A DNA stretch of 7,866 nt from Acidobacteriota bacterium. Lineage in GTDB: Bacteria; Acidobacteriota; Terriglobia; Terriglobales; Acidobacteriaceae. The translations under genes and the position numbers were made by a program. Numbering within the stretch: the first letter of the stretch is position 1; each line of letters starts with the position of its first letter. Below the pieces are notes generated by a model. It saw only the letters and a program-made list of their open reading frames with translations. It was not told where the DNA came from and searched no databases. Shown one piece after another: positions 6,440 to 7,866 of this stretch. Location of the stretch: NCBI GenBank assembly GCA_021781255.1, contig JAJXXG010000878.1, forward strand, positions 1-7,866, read 5' to 3'.

Positions 6440-6489
6440 AATTTTATCATTCCGGTACTATTTCAGGCAGAATAATGACGTTTACCGTC

Positions 6490-7845
6490 TTACTTCGCGT
6501 GCAGCTCCTGCAACCAGTCGTCGATATGTCCCAGCGCATGAAGCAGATTCAGCCGCGCCTTCGATAGGTTAAAGCCTGTATCCAGTGAGTCTTCCAGCCT
6601 CTGGCTCGCATCAATCCGTGCCAGTTGCTCCGCCTTCGGCGACAGTTGCGGAGCAGCGCCGGGGCCCGCGCCGGCTCCATTTCCAAACTCCAGCTGCGTC
6701 ACCACCGTCTTCAGCTGTTCGGCAGCAATCTGCTGCTTCAGCGTGGCCACCTCCGCCAGCGCATCCAGTTCGCGCAGCGTGCCGTTCAGCTGCGCAATCT
6801 GCACATCGTTCTGCCGCTGCGCTGCCTCGGCCTCCACGGTGGCGCGCAGCGCATCCGCGGCCGTCTCGCGCGCCTTGGCGCGATGCCCCATGTCAAACAG
6901 CGGCACCTGGATCGCAATGCCGGAACTGAAGTTGTTCGCCGGCAGCGGTCTGGCAAAGAACGAGTTCACATCGTTCAGCAGCGTCGTATTGCGGTTGTAC
7001 TGCGCAAAGAAGCTCAACTGCGGAAAATAGTTGATCTCCTTGTCACCTCTCGCCTGCTCGCTCTTGGCGAGCGCCAGCAACTGCGCCGCGCGAATCTCGC
7101 CCGTATTATGGTCCGGCGGGTCTCCGCTCAGTTTCGGAATCTCAGGAATGCTCTTGGTGTCCGGCGTAATCGACCCCACCGGCAGCCCTGTCAACGCCGC
7201 AATCTGCGTGGCGAGCGTGCCCGCACGCGCCTCCAGGCGAATGCGCGCCAGCTTTACCTGCGCCGCCGTCAGTTGGGCCTGCAGCAACTCGCTCAGCGGG
7301 TCCACGCCCGCCTCGGATCGCTCCTGCTCAATCGCCACCAGGCGGTTGGCATAGCCTTCCTGCTCGTGGGCAGCATCCAGCTCGCGGTTCACCGTGTCCA
7401 GCTCAATGTAGGCAACCGAGGCGTCCAGAGCCACCTGCTGTCGTGCCGCCTTCAGGTTCGCCGTTGCAGCCTGCAAGCCAAAACGTGCCGCGTCGATATA
7501 CCGCTTCTGCGGAATACCGAAGATCAGCGACTGCACCGTGGCCGTCCAGACCGACGGCGGCGACCCGGTAAAGCCCACCTCCGGAAACGTCGGCAACCCC
7601 GTCGCAAACTGCACCGAGGGAATCACCGCGTCCTTGCTTTCCGACAGTCCCGCCTGCGCCTTCTGCACGTTCGCCTGCGCAATCCGTACCGTTGCGCTGT
7701 TGCGCTGTGCCAGGTCCACCACCGTGGTCAGCGAAACTTGTGCCGACAGCGATGCAGGCAGCATCGCAGCCGCTGTGCCCAGCAGCAACGCCAGCCAACC
7801 TGTTCCCAATTTGCGTCCCGTTCTCAAATCCGTGTTCCCGATCAA
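6490..7845 (-). CDS. TolC-family outer-membrane efflux channel protein
   Basis: A 451-residue protein of the outer membrane factor (OEP) family, the trimeric channel-tunnel that joins inner-membrane RND, ABC or MFS pumps to the outside. An N-terminal signal peptide is visible: Arg/Lys-containing start, hydrophobic LALLLGTAAAMLPASLSA at about residues 18-35, probable cleavage after LSA. Two repeated OEP units follow, each with long Ala/Gln/Glu-rich coiled-coil helices (about 41-70 and 119-216; 249-270 and 320-387). Beta-strand-like segments include YFPQLSFFAQYNR (about 273-285) and SGIAIQVPLFDMG (308-320). A Gly/Ala/Pro-rich insert at about 388-403 breaks the last long helix pair. The C-terminus has ARLNLLHALGHIDDWL. 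The start is taken as TTG at 7845, with AGGA 9 nt upstream (7855-7858). The frame stays open to the window edge, so an earlier start cannot be excluded. The pump partner genes, if any, lie outside the window, and no substrate can be assigned. Confidence 0.88.
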   Translation of the reverse strand: MIGNTDLRTGRKLGTGWLALLLGTAAAMLPASLSAQVSLTTVVDLAQRNSATVRIAQANVQKAQAGLSESKDAVIPSVQFATGLPTFPEVGFTGSPPSVWTATVQSLIFGIPQKRYIDAARFGLQAATANLKAARQQVALDASVAYIELDTVNRELDAAHEQEGYANRLVAIEQERSEAGVDPLSELLQAQLTAAQVKLARIRLEARAGTLATQIAALTGLPVGSITPDTKSIPEIPKLSGDPPDHNTGEIRAAQLLALAKSEQARGDKEINYFPQLSFFAQYNRNTTLLNDVNSFFARPLPANNFSSGIAIQVPLFDMGHRAKARETAADALRATVEAEAAQRQNDVQIAQLNGTLRELDALAEVATLKQQIAAEQLKTVVTQLEFGNGAGAGPGAAPQLSPKAEQLARIDASQRLEDSLDTGFNLSKARLNLLHALGHIDDWLQELHAK

Positions 7846-7866
7846 AATCTCAAGTCCTGGGCAGCC

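Noticed and set aside
6441..6446. TAAAAT-like -10 element just before hpnJ on the minus strand
   Set aside because: It lies too close to the start codon: transcription would begin at or after the ribosome site. No -35 match exists at the right distance.
6477..6489. Inverted repeat GACG-5 nt-CGTC after the TolC-like gene as a terminator
   Set aside because: The stem is only four pairs and is not followed by a proper T-run; it could easily occur by chance.

Overview
This window looks like a chromosomal hopanoid (bacterial sterol-analogue lipid) locus from a high-GC Gram-negative bacterium, most likely an Acidobacteriota member of the Terriglobia type. The lineage is an inference. It rests on the high GC by eye, the hpnC-hpnD-hpnE order behind a zinc-type dehydrogenase, and a TolC-like protein with a C-terminal pattern I associate with acidobacterial homologues. 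No rRNA, tRNA, CRISPR array, insertion sequence, phage or plasmid signature is visible, and coding density is close to complete.

Left part (1-3985, + strand): a compact operon. It starts with the 3' part of a zinc-type medium-chain alcohol dehydrogenase. Next come hpnC and hpnD, two squalene-synthase-family prenyltransferases, and hpnE, an FAD-dependent oxidoreductase. In the established HpnCDE route, HpnD condenses two farnesyl diphosphates to presqualene diphosphate, HpnC converts that to hydroxysqualene, and HpnE reduces hydroxysqualene to squalene, the substrate of squalene-hopene cyclase. The cyclase is not in this window. The genes are tightly packed (8-nt gap, 4-nt overlap, 52-nt gap), and hpnD and hpnE both start at TTG.

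Middle part (4005-4864, - strand): two very small four-helix membrane proteins of the drug/metabolite transporter superfamily, overlapping by ATGA. They look like the two halves of a heterodimeric SMR/ArnEF-like transporter. They converge on hpnE across a gap of only 19 nt.

Right part (4952-7845, - strand): a TolC-family outer-membrane channel protein followed by hpnJ, the radical SAM enzyme linked to the cyclitol-ether head group of composite bacteriohopanepolyols. A clear intrinsic terminator behind hpnJ separates it from the small transporter pair.

Taken together, the window holds the squalene-making module, one head-group-modifying enzyme, and membrane proteins that may move lipids or other compounds. 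Nothing here is a wholly new system. The most interesting open points are the dehydrogenase coupled to hpnCDE, whose Glu near the catalytic zinc appears to be Ala, and the asymmetric small-transporter pair between the two hopanoid modules.
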